Shown one piece after another: positions 1-11,675 of a stretch of DNA of 64,000 bases. The notes under the pieces are model-generated. The model was not told the origin of the DNA and made no database searches. It saw nothing but the letters and a program-made list of their open reading frames with translations. The DNA comes from Bubalus kerabau. Its lineage: Eukaryota > Chordata > Mammalia > Artiodactyla > Bovidae. How positions within the stretch are numbered: the stretch's first letter is position 1; each line of letters begins with the position of its first letter. A program made the translations under genes and the position numbers. Location of the stretch: assembly GCF_029407905.1 (NCBI RefSeq), contig NC_073641.1:13933001-13997000 (forward strand), read 5' to 3'.

Positions 1-636
1 TCTCTATCCCACTTTCTCTCTCTCTCATACACCCTTTGCTTTTTCTAGAATGTAAGTCCACATGTAAATGTATCTTACCCATCAAAGTTCTTGCATTTTT
101 GTATTATCTTAAAACTTTGGATTATTTCTTTCCAAGAAGCCAGTGGATCCAAACAATCTTTACCCTATCCTTCAGTTTGTTCCTTGCAAAATATAATTTA
201 AAATTCAGCTTTATGCCATCTTCCCATCCTCTAAAGTAGTTGCTTATGCTTCTTGGTTTTTATTAAAGTCTTTTTGACATAACTCACTTAAGAAATTAAC
301 TTCCTATAGAAAATTCATAATAATATTTTAAATAGTCCTATACAAAAGCTAGGCAAAATTGGTTGTCTATGAACCTTTCTAATATATCTCCAATGAAACC
401 ATGCTGGGTTATATTTCCTATGCAAGCACAATAAATCCAATAAAAGAGCAGGTTACGAACTGATATCTGAGATGTAGGAATGAGTTATTCTATGATCACT
501 GTGTCCTCTGCCTTCTGCCCACAACAAGGCCAAGCAGGGTACAGAGTGATGAGCACCAAGGCCAGCATGGCTGCAAAAGCACATGTGGCCTTTTTGCTTT
601 TGGGCACACATGGGCTGGGGTTGTCTTAATTTTTAA
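1..636. other. Unassigned AT-rich sequence
   Basis: No gene or recognisable repeat is seen. The first 30 bases are a pyrimidine-rich tract. The short open frames here lack any familiar motif. Confidence 0.5.
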
Positions 637-651
637 TGTGTGTGTGCGTGT

Positions 652-683
<32 letters not shown>

Positions 684-684
684 T
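637..684. repeat. (TG)n microsatellite
   Basis: About 24 TG units with two early interruptions (TGCG and TGTATG), followed by an uninterrupted run of about 13 units. The clean 3' part could be length-polymorphic. Confidence 0.95.
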
Positions 685-2289
685 GGCAATTGTAGCTCAT
701 CTCTAAGACAAAATCCAAACAGAAAAACTACAAGGTTTTCAGACTGGCTCCTCATGGAGTGTCTACAAAGGCCTGCAGTGCACCTTGGATGACTTTCAAG
801 TTTTTTCAAAGCCATCTGGAGCCTTTTAAAGTTGTCATTGTTTAAAGAACCTGCCGAGAGGGGAGAGAGCACTTTGAGTCTTAGGAGAAAAGGAAGAAAT
901 AAGATGTAAGGTAGCCAACAGATGTGGTAGAAAATCAGGTACTGTGCCCTCCACGTGCTCTGGCTGTTCCTGCTGACTCAGCTGCTCTCTCCTAAAGTGG
1001 TTCTTCCTCCATAAAAACCACCTGCCTCGACACAGAGAGAGTGGCAATCTGCTTTGCTTTTTCTTTGGAAGACCTAGGGTCTTCTCATTCCTTATCATTC
1101 TCTCTTGCCATTGAAATCTACACAACAGCTGTTTCTCCTTTATTTTTCTCCTACTGTCCTGAGCATACAGTGCCAACACTAGCCCTGAATTTGCGACCAG
1201 ACAATTTTTATTCTTCCAAGTTCTCTTTATCAAGTTCTGGTGCAGCAGTATTTTAGTAATGGTAACTTCTCTGCTTTTAATTTCCGGTACATTTCGCTTC
1301 TTGACCCCTTCCCTATCAGAAGATCTCCCTCTGCTCCCATTCCCTCCCAGCTTCCACCTCTACAAAACTTGATTTGAATCTAACCATTATTCTTCTTTCA
1401 TGTCACACTTCCAGTTCCACCTGTCGTTTTCACTATTTTTCACTCCCTGCATCTCATCTGCTTCCATCTGGATGCCAATTTCCCTTCATTAAACTTAGGT
1501 TATAATTTCTTGTTTTTCTCTTTTTAGCTTAAACTAACTTTCTTCTCTATCCCACTTTTCCTACGTGAACATATATCAAAGAACCATGTGAGCAAAATGA
1601 AATTTTTATGACACAAGACTTTAACTGAATTTCTCTTGAAAAGCACAAAATAAAAGCACAAATCAAAGAAAAACTGACCCAGTTTGACCCAGTGATGTTC
1701 TTCAGTGAATGCAAATAAAGGTGATTTACCGTCCACATATCTATTCACAAGTACACCCTGTCAGTATCATGGAAACCTGATGAGCACTGTTCGGGACTGA
1801 AAGGTACGCTCAGTTCACAGTCTTCCTATTTAGATAATGTGGTTTTAATCAACAGAGGCTAAAAATAGAGATTCCTGCTTCCTGGAAAAGATTGACTCCA
1901 ATATCTCTTTCCAAGGAATTGAAAATGAGATGTCGAAGAAGGGTCTTTGCCTCCTGGGAACATATGAAAAAAAAAAAATCAAAACACATTTGCTCTACCA
2001 GTATTTTCCAACTAATACAGTGTTTGAGGTTTAAAAATAAAATAAAATTAAAAAAAAAAAAGAAGGTTGATGAGTATATTTAGGCTTTGAAAAACTTCCT
2101 ATGCAATGTATAACTTAGAGAAATTCACAGTTCCTGTTACAGAATTGAATATATTCACAAGCCTTGAATCCTTACAAAGTCAGTCTTAAGTCTAGAAAAT
2201 GCAGTCTCTTGAATTGTAAAATTTTAGAAAGGCTAATTTTCTTCTCCATTTTGTCTCGCGAGTTGCTGGAAGTAGTAGGTATAAACGTA
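685..2289. other. Unassigned sequence with A-rich tracts
   Basis: No gene or clear repeat is recognised. An A-run lies at about 1967-1978 and an A-rich stretch at about 2032-2063. The region 1280-1480 is pyrimidine-rich on the plus strand. Open frames on both strands (up to 132 codons at 835-1233 minus) show no recognisable domain and read like chance frames. Confidence 0.5.
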
Positions 2290-3090
2290 CAGTAGATAGC
2301 CTGGGGATACATTCAAACCCACCAGTGGGTGCTTGAAATTACAAATGGTACCCAATTATGAATATACTGATTTCCTATCCATACATACCAATGATAAAGC
2401 TTACTTTATAAATTAGACACTGCAAGAGATTAACAATAATAACTAATAAATAAAATAGAGCAATTATAAAAATACAGTGTAATAAAAATTAAGCTAATGT
2501 GATCTCTCTCTCAAAATATCTTATTTTACAAATATAACCCATTTTCCATCTCAGCTAACCACTCCTCAAATACTATGGTAGTAACTTTTGCAGTTTGAGG
2601 CTCTACAGCAAAACTAGCTCAAATATTTTTTTTTTGTTTCTTCGTAGTTTCACAGAAGATTTGTACTTAGTGTAGATCTTAGCAACCTCAGCATCTGATT
2701 TTTTTTCCTTCCCTTATTGAGAATATTTACTTTTTCACTTAGAGGAAGCAATTTACAGCTTCTCTCTGGAATATCCAAATCTCTAGTATCACTACACTTT
2801 CACTTTGGGGCCATTGTCAAGTAAAATAAGCATTGAATACCAGCATTGTGATACGTTGACAGTGGATCTGATAATTGAGATGGCTACTGAGTGACTTATG
2901 GATGGAATATGCTGGACAAAGGGATAATTCATACCCAGGGTGGAACAGAGGAGGACGGCATGAGATTTCATCACACTACTCAGAATATTATGCAATTTAA
3001 AACTCATGAAGTTTATTTCAGTAATTTTCCATTTAATATTTTTGGACTTTCATGGAAAGTGAAACCCCAGATAAGAGGAGGCTTATTATG
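2290..3090 (-). mobile_element. Tigger-type DNA transposon remnant (TcMar-Tigger)
   Basis: A TA dinucleotide sits immediately outside each end (2288-2289 and 3091-3092), as expected for a Tc1/mariner-superfamily insertion. The left end starts CAGTAG and the right end finishes with a decayed version of its complement. Read on the minus strand, about 2835 down to 2540 encodes a broken piece of the Tigger transposase N-terminus: a PKR-like start, a PLSEKV-like motif and an AEVAKIY-like motif, interrupted by stops. Known of the family: cut-and-paste transposons inactive in modern mammals. At about 800 bp it is a non-autonomous, internally deleted copy. Family assignment is from recalled consensus sequences; the subfamily is not resolved. 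Confidence 0.75.
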
Positions 3091-3164
3091 TATGTATATA
3101 TGTGTTAGGGGAGTGTAATCTCTTTGGTTCTGTCTCATCTCAACAAAAATTTGAAGCAACGGAC

Positions 3165-3545
3165 GTTAAAGCCCCCAGCATGTCACAGCTCTCAGACAGA
3201 CTGTGTTATAGCTCTTAGACAGATCAGTGTTACAGCTCTGTTTTACAGCTCAGTTTTATTTAGAAAATAACAGGAAAATACATCCTCGAGGCATGAGGGC
3301 ATGCCGACCCAAAGACTCAAAAAGAAGAGAGCCTCGGCCCTTTGGCTCCTCTTTTTATATGTTTTTTCCTCCCCTCTGGGCCTGCCCTATGTAAATTGGG
3401 CTAGCCAGGAGTGCTGCTTGCTCTACCTGAGGTCCTCACTTCAGTCCTCGGACCTTCCTTGTTCTATTTTCACAGGCTTTTCCCTTCCTTGTCCTTTAGC
3501 TACCGCCATTCTGGACTCCTGTTTCCTATTCTAACTACCTAACAT
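3165..3545 (-). mobile_element. Probable solo LTR of a ruminant endogenous retrovirus
   Basis: Read on the minus strand there is a TATAAAAAG box (complement at 3351-3360) followed about 95 bases later by an AATAAA polyadenylation signal (complement at 3255-3260), the layout of an LTR promoter and R region. Downstream, towards 3181, lie imperfect copies of a cagctct-containing unit in the presumed U5. No gag, pol or env-like frame flanks it, so it is called solo. The ends are approximate: TG at 3181 and CA near 3543 are possible termini, but no convincing target duplication was found next to them. Confidence 0.5.
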
Positions 3546-3629
3546 TTGTATGTGTCTATCTAATTATGTATCTATCTATGTGTCTGCAACGGGTTTTAGG
3601 GGATTTGGGAGATGGTTAGTCTAGCAACT

Positions 3630-3681
3630 GGGGTCGCAAAGAGTTGGACACGACTGAGCAACTGAACACACAGCACACACA
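3630..3681 (+). mobile_element. Short BovB/BovA 3'-end fragment
   Basis: About 50 bases match the shared 3' tail of BovB and the BovA SINEs: a gtcgcaaagagttggacac core, then cgactgagcaactgaac. It is severely 5'-truncated. Confidence 0.8.
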
Positions 3682-5324
3682 GTCGATCCACTAGGTTATA
3701 AACGAATAATTCCAAATATGGTCATTAACGGGAGCACATCAACAGCAAACAATATATATTATGTTCCTTAATTCTGCATTGATTTCAGACATCATGAGTC
3801 GTTCCTCCTTAGGCATATAAAGTTAAGAAAATTGAAATTCTGAATATGCATGAGTTATGTGAAGAAGTGAGTTCAGTGTTGTGTTAGAAGTCATTTCAGG
3901 TAATCTGGCACGCTGATAACAGGAGAAGAAAAAAACTCAATAAATTCTAATTATTCTCATTCCTTCCCACCCCAGGCCTGAATGAATTATCCTGAGTGAC
4001 TACCAATGAGGTCCTGTTTTTACTTAATGATTACTCCATGGTATTATGACCATACAGACTTTGATTACAGTATTTCAGAATACTGAGTTCTAACTGGGGA
4101 CTTTATTTTTTTTTCCTTTTTCTATGCAATGTCCTTATGGAGAAGAATGAATCTTCAGTATTATCAAAGCTGAAAAACAATAAATACCTATGGTCAAAAG
4201 TTCAACAAATTTCCCTGAGAATAGGGGGAAGGTATCTTATATTTTGTTATACTGATATATATCATCAAATTGTTTTTATCCTGAAGGGTTAAGTTCCTTC
4301 TTGGAATTATACTCACAGCAGTGAAAAAGTTAATTTATATTTTATGGGCTATTTAGGGCTAGATTATTCCTAAAAATTTTAAGTCTCTTTTAGGGAACCA
4401 ATTTGTCTTCTCTATCAATTAGCAGCATTTGTTCATAAACTCAAAATACAAATTGAGTTGTAAATCTACCTAAGAATATAAATGGGAGAGTAATAAATGA
4501 ACTATATTAACTTGTAAGGGAAAAGCAGGGATAAAGAGATAAGTTACCTAGTATACGTTTTAGAAAGACTCAAGGAGAATAAAAGAGAACATTGCTGGCA
4601 CAAAGAATCCTATCCTACATCTTCTCTGCTAAGTGATAAAAGATCATGTGATTTGAACAGTGAAAAGTGAGATGATGCTTTTGGCTGAGTTTTTTGAGGA
4701 TAAAAGAGGTAATTCTAGGTTGTTAAATGTGCAATCACTTTCCTTATAACACTGTGCAAATGTCAACATCTTCAAATAAATGGCAATCACTAAAAAGCTA
4801 ACAATTAAGTCCCAGGATTTTGGCTAGAAATAAAAAAGGTGAAAATGTACCTAACACATAAAACTCATTGTGATTTAACTATAGGCAGGAAAAAAGCTAC
4901 TGCTAGAAATATATCAGTTTCAATCTCTGGTCTATAAGAATCTTTTTCTATGTAGAATAGTCTTTTGGGAGATGAAAGATGGATTGAGAACATGAAATAT
5001 AGAATTTCAATATTCAGGCAATTTTTTTTTTTTTGTATATCAGTCTGCTATCAAAGAATGAGTCAGTAATAGAAATGCAAAATTTGAAGGGTTGTCAAAA
5101 TCAACCTTTGAAACAGTGCACTCAAGTGAACAATGCCATGAAAAACACCCTTAACTTCTCTAGTTTCATAAAGTGTTTAGGGTGAAATCTGTGCAACATG
5201 TTCTAAACCAAGTGAAACATAAAAGAAAGAGCCTCTGAAAGATTGTTATTGAATTAACCAAGAACGTGTGATGCATTTGCTTACTGTAAATGAATAAAAT
5301 GTATTATATATTATTAGGAGAGGC
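3682..5324. other. Unassigned AT-rich sequence
   Basis: No gene, RNA or clear repeat is recognised in these 1.6 kb. A T-run lies at about 5021-5034. Open frames are short and unremarkable. Confidence 0.45.
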
Positions 5325-5545
5325 AGTATAGCATTGTAGAATTAGAATCAATCAGCTCTCCAGCCAAATCTCTACTTTAACACTTATCAGCTATATTAAC
5401 CTGAGCAAACCATTTAACCTCTCTGTTTCCCAAATCTATAAAACAGAGAAAATGCTAGCTAATCTACTATCTGTTGTGAGGATTCATAACCATGCATGTA
5501 AAACATTTAATAATAATATCTAGTTTGTAGAAGATGCTCAATACA
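5325..5545 (+). mobile_element. MIR SINE, near full length
   Basis: Matches the whole MIR layout in order: a tRNA-like head with the gcattgtagaattagaatca and cagctctccagccaaatc regions, the conserved core (aacctctctgtttcccaaat, aaaacagagaaaatg), the tgttgtgaggatt motif and the gaagatgctcaata end. MIR is an ancient tRNA-derived SINE mobilised by L2. Its 3' end is directly abutted by the mariner MITE at 5548. Confidence 0.8.
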
Positions 5546-5547
5546 TA

Positions 5548-5635
5548 CTGGGTTGGCCTAAATATGGAAAAGTTCTTTTGGGTTTTTCTGTAAGATATTA
5601 GGGAAAACCCTGAACAAACTTTTTAGCCAAGTCAA
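5548..5635. mobile_element. Small mariner-derived MITE (palindromic)
   Basis: An 88-base element whose two halves are near-perfect inverted repeats: ctgggttggccta at the left mirrors tagccaagtcaa at the right, and aaaagttcttttgggttttt mirrors aaccctgaacaaactttt. A TA lies directly outside each end (5546-5547 and 5636-5637), the standard mariner target duplication. It resembles the small palindromic mariner elements common in ruminants. It carries no coding capacity. Confidence 0.85.
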
Positions 5636-5976
5636 TATTATATAGTATTGATATAATTATTATTGCTCAACTGGGGATATTTAGTTTTTTGAGTGAGAAA
5701 AGCCATTTGTATTAAAAAAATTTTTTTTGTCTAAGAACTAGCTGAAGAATGTGAGGAATAAAAATAAAGATGAGATATTTTAGGAACAGAGAGCATCCAC
5801 ATTCAGTCTAACGTCCTGGCTCATTTTCTAGAACATTTCATTTAATTTAGCTTTCCTGAGTTTTTCACCAGACTTCTCATACATAGCTCATTGAAAAGAG
5901 CAAGGTTATGTAACCAGGGCACACGTTATATTAACTCCAAGGATCCCAGAGACTCTTTTTCCCTCCTGTTTTTGCT

Positions 5977-6195
5977 TGTGTGTGCTCAGTCACTCAATCA
6001 TATCTCACTGTTTGCAACCCTATGGACTGTAGTCCACCAGTCTCCTCTGTCCATGGAATTTTCCAGGCAAGAATACTGGAGTGGGTTGCCATTTCCTTCT
6101 CCAGGGGTTCTTTCCAAGTCAGGAATCAAAGCTGCATCTCTTGCATTGGCAGGTGGATTCTTTGCCACTAGCACCAGGTGGGAAGCACCCAATTT
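5977..6195 (-). mobile_element. Bov-tA SINE
   Basis: On the minus strand it begins with the tRNA-derived head (ggtgctagtggcaaagaatc, a decayed A-box region), continues through the gaaatggcaacccactccag body and ends in the BovB-like tail around 5980. Head and body are both present, so the copy is close to full length. Confidence 0.9.
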
Positions 6196-6196
6196 T

Positions 6197-7453
6197 TGTT
6201 TCATTATATGCACATCTTTGAAGATGTGGGCTTAAAATTTACACTGAGGTCACTTGTTATTTTGCTTTGGAATTTTTCTTATTATAAACCTAGATACAGT
6301 GAAATTCTTAAATGAAGCTATTTTACAGATATATTTCCAAGAGTCATTCTTCTTTATTGGTATGTAGCTTACTATATTCTATCCAACTAGACTAGTTTTA
6401 GGAGAGGAAGGTGGAAACAGTAGATATTCAAAGTACTTAGAAAAAACTGCACAAATCAATACAACAGCCAGGGAGAATGCAGTCACATTCAGTGTGATTA
6501 AAACCCATCCTTAACTTTAATCCATCACATCTGCTTATATCAGAACATCTCAAGGCAAGATTCTCCTCTACCTCCTTTGAAACACCTTATCTCCAACATC
6601 CACAAGAAATTGAATCATGTCTCTTTTTAATTCTAAAATTATAATCATATGGTTGATTCTAAATGTTAGTCTGGATCTCTCGTTCCAAATTAAATTAATT
6701 CTCAAAAGCAAACCTAAATTAGAGATAACCATATGCTCTCATCTCAAACACAGGCACACCAAGCTATTTCTAGGATGTCATTACATTATGTAATCATCAG
6801 TGATTTCATTTTTAGGTTTTCTTTATATTATACTGACTGCAGGAAAATCTAGGTTAGTAAGCACGATATCATGTATAACCCATGAACAAATTATATCAGT
6901 AACACCTGCAGATCATATATAAAAACACCAGGACAGAAGCCAGAAAAAGGCTTGGAGCACAGCCAAATGCCAGTCTCAAAGGCCACATCGAGCACAGGCA
7001 AAGTAACACTGAACTGAGTTTGCAGGTGATGAATGGGCCCTGGGAGGCACGGCCATATCATCAGTCATCATCATGGTTATTTGGAGGTGCCTCCTGGCAT
7101 GACAATAGCGGTTAGGAAAAAGAAGAGACATTACCAAGTTACTGGAAAGCTATTAGTGTCTCTGCTCATTAAACTAACTTACTTTCTTCTTTTTTAATGT
7201 TGAACGATGCACCCCAAATATCACAGCTGCTTCTATACAGACATGAGGAAAGCCTCTATCAAGTAGAGGGAAGAACACACAGGAATCCTTTGTGGAAAGG
7301 CAAAGTGCACACAGACAGCCAAGACTAAGAAGGCAAACCATGCAGCCAGGAGGCCAAGCAGTGCTCAGTGTCCTCATTTGAAGAAAAATAAGGACAGTGC
7401 TGGAGGCGATTACCTGGCTAGCTTCTATTAAGAAATACCATCCTCAGATAGGC
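6197..7453. other. Unassigned sequence
   Basis: No gene or repeat is recognised. Open frames are at most 67 codons and look like chance frames. Confidence 0.45.
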
Positions 7454-7590
7454 AAAGGAAATGGCCACCCACTCCAGTATCCTTGCCTGGAGAATTCCAT
7501 GGACAGAGGAGCCTGGCTGACTGCAGTCCATGGAATAGTCCATGGAATTGCAAAGAGTCAGACATGACTGAGAGACTGACACTACTACTA
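7454..7590 (+). mobile_element. BovA SINE, 5'-truncated, with target duplication
   Basis: Carries the body and tail (ccactccagtatccttgcc, agtcagacatgactgag) but no tRNA head, and ends in a short (act)n tail. It is bounded by a perfect 9-bp direct repeat, cagataggc, at 7445-7453 and 7591-7599. An internal repeat of the tccatgga motif around 7528-7551 is unusual. Confidence 0.9.
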
Positions 7591-8299
7591 CAGATAGGCC
7601 AAAGATTTATCCAGCTCAACGGTGCCTTACATAGCAACCCTAAGCACTTTTTTCTGGAAGGCTCTGACTGCTGTCATTGTCAGCAGCCTTAATTAAAAAA
7701 AAAAAAAAAAGGTTAGGTGTGTACCTAGATCTCCTATACTTTTATAAATGTGTAGTGTTATCCTAGAAAAGTTTAATGGTTCCCATAGGGAATTGTAACT
7801 GGTGGGATGGTTCGTTATACTCCCAATTGAAAGGGACTTATGTCCTGGAAAGAAGAGATTCTCAATGCTTTAACTGGTAATCGGCCAGAAAGGAATATGA
7901 AGCCTGTCATTCACAGGAAGAAAAAGAAAGCAGAAGTCCAGAGGGCCTTTCATTTATCATTATTAGAGAATATCAGAAACCACAGATTAAGATTAGAATA
8001 ATCTTAAAGGTTATCATCTTCTCTGTGTGTTATTTTGACTTTACTCAGACTCTTTCTCAATATAAATCTAAAAAGACACAGGGGAACGTCTTGGCCAGTT
8101 TTTGGTTGAAAGTCTATAATCAAAGGATAAAGGGGGATGCTGAAGTTTCAAAGAGTACTTTTGTCTGGAAATCAAGCCTTTGAACTCTGCTTCCAGCTGG
8201 GCCATAGAGATAGAGTTCAGAAAGAGAGTAGGGAGACTTGTGAAAGAACTTCTCTCCATGGAGATGGATCATAAGAACCTATTTCCTCAGGCTTAAAGA
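7591..8299. other. Unassigned sequence with an A-run
   Basis: A 16-base A-run lies at about 7695-7710. No gene or repeat is otherwise recognised. Confidence 0.45.
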
Positions 8300-9390
8300 C
8301 CTAGACATGACCCAATATCCTGTTTAATAGTGAAAAATTGGAAGTTTTTATTTTGCTATCCTGCTGTCTTCACTTCTATACAACATTGATCCTACCCAGT
8401 TAATGAAGAAATTTTAAAAGAACCTAAGAATTTAAAGGAAGAAAAACTGTCAATAATAGAATCAAGCATTAAGAAAATCCAAAATCATCCTATGTAAATC
8501 TTCAAACAATAGAATTTGGCAAGGTCATTGAATACAAATGGATACTCATTGGTCACAAAGAGTCAGACACGACTGAGCAACTTTCACTTTCACTTGGATA
8601 CAAAATTCAATATACAAAATATACAAAAGTCCATTGCTTTTCTGTAAACCAGGAACAATTAGAAAACAAATATCTTTAAATAATTAATTTACCACAGCAT
8701 CAGAAATATCTATAGAGAAACCAGGAAGTAAATCTCATGAAAGGTGGACAAGACCTCCAGATGAGAAATTATAAAACCTTACTGGGAAATATTAAGACCT
8801 AAATTAACAGGAGGCCTATCATGTAAATAATTTGGAAGATTTTGAAAAGATGTTAATTCTCCACAAACTGACTTACAAATGCATTGCTTACTAATAAAAA
8901 TACTAAGGCACTTGCATGTGTATGTACATGTGCCTGCTTTTTTTAACTTGATAACTCCCTAAATTTGCTTAGAAATGCATATAATATGAAACCACTTAGA
9001 ATAACAATGATACTCTTAAAGAAAAAATAATGTGGGACAACGTGTTTTACTGATGTCAAATATATTATAAAGTTATAACAATAAAGACATTGTGGTATTG
9101 GCAGAAAAAATGGGCAAATAGATGAGGGGACAAAATGGAGAGCTCAGGAAAAAACTCAGGAAATAAATATATGCTAGATTTATGAGAGAACTGGCACCAA
9201 GGATCAACTTTTAATAGTTCCAGGATAAATATCTGTTTGAAAAGGTATTTAACTTGAACACCTATCTCATACAATATACAGAGATCAATTTCATCTAGAT
9301 AAAAATTAAATATGAAAGTCAAATATATAAAACTATTAGAAGAAACTATATGAGAATTACCTTTCAATCTTGAGGTTTAAAAATATTCTC
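8300..9390 (+). mobile_element. Old L1 ORF2 fragment, part 1 of the host element
   Basis: Shows the order of decayed L1 ORF2 sequence: a tagtgaaaaattggaag region, a piece resembling tacaaaattcaatatacaaa, then tattggcagaaaaaatgggc and so on. All frames carry stops. The same element appears to resume after about 12400 and again after about 16320, so it looks like the outermost shell of a nested cluster. The subfamily is not resolved. Confidence 0.7.
8546..8594 (+). mobile_element. 49-bp BovB/BovA 3'-end insertion inside L1
   Basis: The body contains cacaaagagtcagacacgac and tgagcaactttcac, the common 3' tail. It is bounded by a perfect 7-bp repeat, tggatac, at 8539-8545 and 8595-8601, and removing it restores a continuous L1 sequence. 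It is thus an almost completely 5'-truncated retrotransposition. Confidence 0.75.
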
Positions 9391-9861
9391 TTTTTATATA
9401 ACAACTTTATTAAGTTATAAATAACATACTGTAAAAATCATTCCTTTAAAGTATATAAGTCAGTGACTTTAGTATATTCACTGAGTGGTATGATCACCAC
9501 CACTATCCAATCTTAGAATGTTTTTGACTCCTAACTCCCAAAACCCCCTTTATCCTTCACCTTTTACTCTGCCTCCCAGTCACTGCAACCAATATACTTT
9601 CTGTCTCTGTGAATTTGACTATCCTAGACATCTCATTTAAAAGGAGTCATACAATATTTTGTCCTCCGTGACTGCCTTCATTCACTTAGCATAATTATTT
9701 TAAGGTTCATCCACATTGCAGTAAGCATGCATCAGCAATTTATTCTTTTTTATGAATGAATACTATTCCATTTTTGGATATACTACATTTGTTTATTCAG
9801 TCATCAGGTGATGGAGATTTGGGTCGTTTACACTTTTTGGCTATTATGAATAAATACTTCA

Positions 9862-10441
9862 GTGTTCAGTTCAGTTCAGTTCAGTCGCTCAGTCGTGTCC
9901 GACTCTTTGAGACCCCATGAATTGCAGCACGCCAGGCCTCCCTGTCCATCACCAACTCCCGGAGTTCACTCAGACTCACGTCCATCGAGTCAGTGATGCC
10001 ATCCAGCCATCTCATCCTCTGTCCTCCCCTTCTCCTCCTGCCCCCAATCCCTCCCAGCATCAGAGTCTTTTCCAATGAGTCAACTCTTCACATGAGGTGG
10101 CCAAAGTACTGGAGTTTCAGCTTTAGCATCATTCCTTCCAAAGAAATCCCAGGGCTGATTTCCTTCAGAATGGACTGGTTGGATCTCCTTGCAGTCCAAG
10201 GGACTCTCAAGAGTCTTCTCCAACACCACAGTTCAAAAGCATCAATTCATTGGTGCTCAGCTTTCTTCACAGTCCAACTCTCACATCCATATATGACCAC
10301 TGGAAAAACCATAGCCTTGACTAGATGGACCTTTGTTGGCAAAGTAATGTCTCTGCTTTTCAATATGCTATCTAGGTTGGTCATAACTTTTCTTCCAAGG
10401 AGCAAGTGTCTTTTAATTTCATGGCTGCAGTCACCATCTTA
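9862..10441 (-). mobile_element. BovB 3' end (580 bp) nested in antisense L1
   Basis: The plus strand starts with the tail repeats (ttcag)n and runs backwards through the BovB C-terminal coding region. The minus-strand open frame at 9881-10075 holds the [20 protein letters not shown] motif typical of the BovB ORF end. The L1 text is continuous on either side, which shows insertion into that L1. No convincing target duplication was found. Confidence 0.9.
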
Positions 10442-11402
10442 TTCATGTGCAAATTTTTTTTGGCAGACATGTTTTCATTTCTCTTGTGTCTTTACTACCT
10501 AGGAGTGGCATTACTGTATTATATTACATTACTATGTTTAACATTTGGAAGAACTGCCCAAGTATTTTTATAGTAGTTACACCATTTTACCTCTCCACCA
10601 GCAGTACATGAGGGTTTCATTTTCTCCACAAACCTGTCAACACTTGGTATTGTCTATCTTTTAATTTTAGCCATTTTAGTGATTATGAAGCACTTTCCTA
10701 TAGTGGTTTTGATTTGCATTTTTTAAATGACTAGTGATGTTGAGCATATTTTCATGTGCTTATTGACCATTTTTATATCTTTTTTGGACCAATGTCTTAT
10801 CCAACTTTCTTTTCCATATTTTTAATTGGCTTGTCTTTATTATTGACTTATAAAAGGCCTTATTCATTCTGGATATGCTTCTTGTCAAATATATAATTTT
10901 CAACTATTTTCTCCCATTTTGTGGGGTTTTTTTTTTCCACTTTAATGATGGCTTCCTCTGAAGCACAAAAGTTTTTAATTTAGATGAAGTTTAATTTATA
11001 TTGATACATTTTTTCTTTTGTAATTTGTGCTCTTGGTATTATATACAAGAAACTATCACCTAACTTAAGTCTTAAAGATGTACTCCAAGGCTTTCTCCTA
11101 AGAATTTCATAGTTTCGGCTTTTTCCTTAGAATTATGATCTATTTTTAGTTCATTTTTGTATGTGGTGTGAGGTAGAGATTCAGATTCATGTGTTTGAAT
11201 GTAGATATACAGTTTCTTGGCACTATTTGTTGAAAAGACTCTTCTATCTCCATTCATTAATCTTGGTTCCCATACTGAAAATCAATTGACCATAAATGTA
11301 AGGCTCTATTTCTGTACTCTTAATTCTATTACAGCAATCTATATGTCTATTCTTATGATAGTACTACACTGTCTCAATTATTATAACTCTATAGTAAGTG
11401 TT

Positions 11403-11675
11403 TCAGAGAAGGCAATGGCACCCCACTCCAGTACTCTTGCCTGGAAAATTCCATGGATGGAGGAGCCTGGTAGGCTGCAGTCCATGAGGTCGCTAAGAGT
11501 CAGACACGACTGAGCGACTTCACTTTGACTTTTCACTTTCATGCATTGGAGAAGAAAATGGCAACCCACTCCAGTGTTCTTGCCTGGAGAATCCCAGGGA
11601 CCGTGGAGCCTGGTAGGCTGCCGTCTATGGGGTCGCACAGAGTCGGACACGACTGAAGCGACTTAGCAGCAGCAG
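11403..11675 (+). mobile_element. BOV-A2 SINE with target duplication
   Basis: Two BovA units in tandem: the first has gaaggcaatggcaccccact, the second gaaaatggcaacccactcc, joined by a cactttgacttttcacttt linker and ending in a (cag)n tail. A perfect 11-bp repeat, tagtaagtgtt, lies at 11392-11402 and 11676-11686. It is inserted in the antisense L1. Confidence 0.95.

Noticed and set aside
835..1233. 132-codon minus-strand frame
   Set aside because: No recognisable domain, no splice or promoter context, composition as expected by chance.
3156..3592. gcaacgg at 3156-3162 and 3586-3592 as the LTR target duplication
   Set aside because: The enclosed ends do not start with TG and end with CA, and 7 bp is longer than usual for ERVs. 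May be coincidence.
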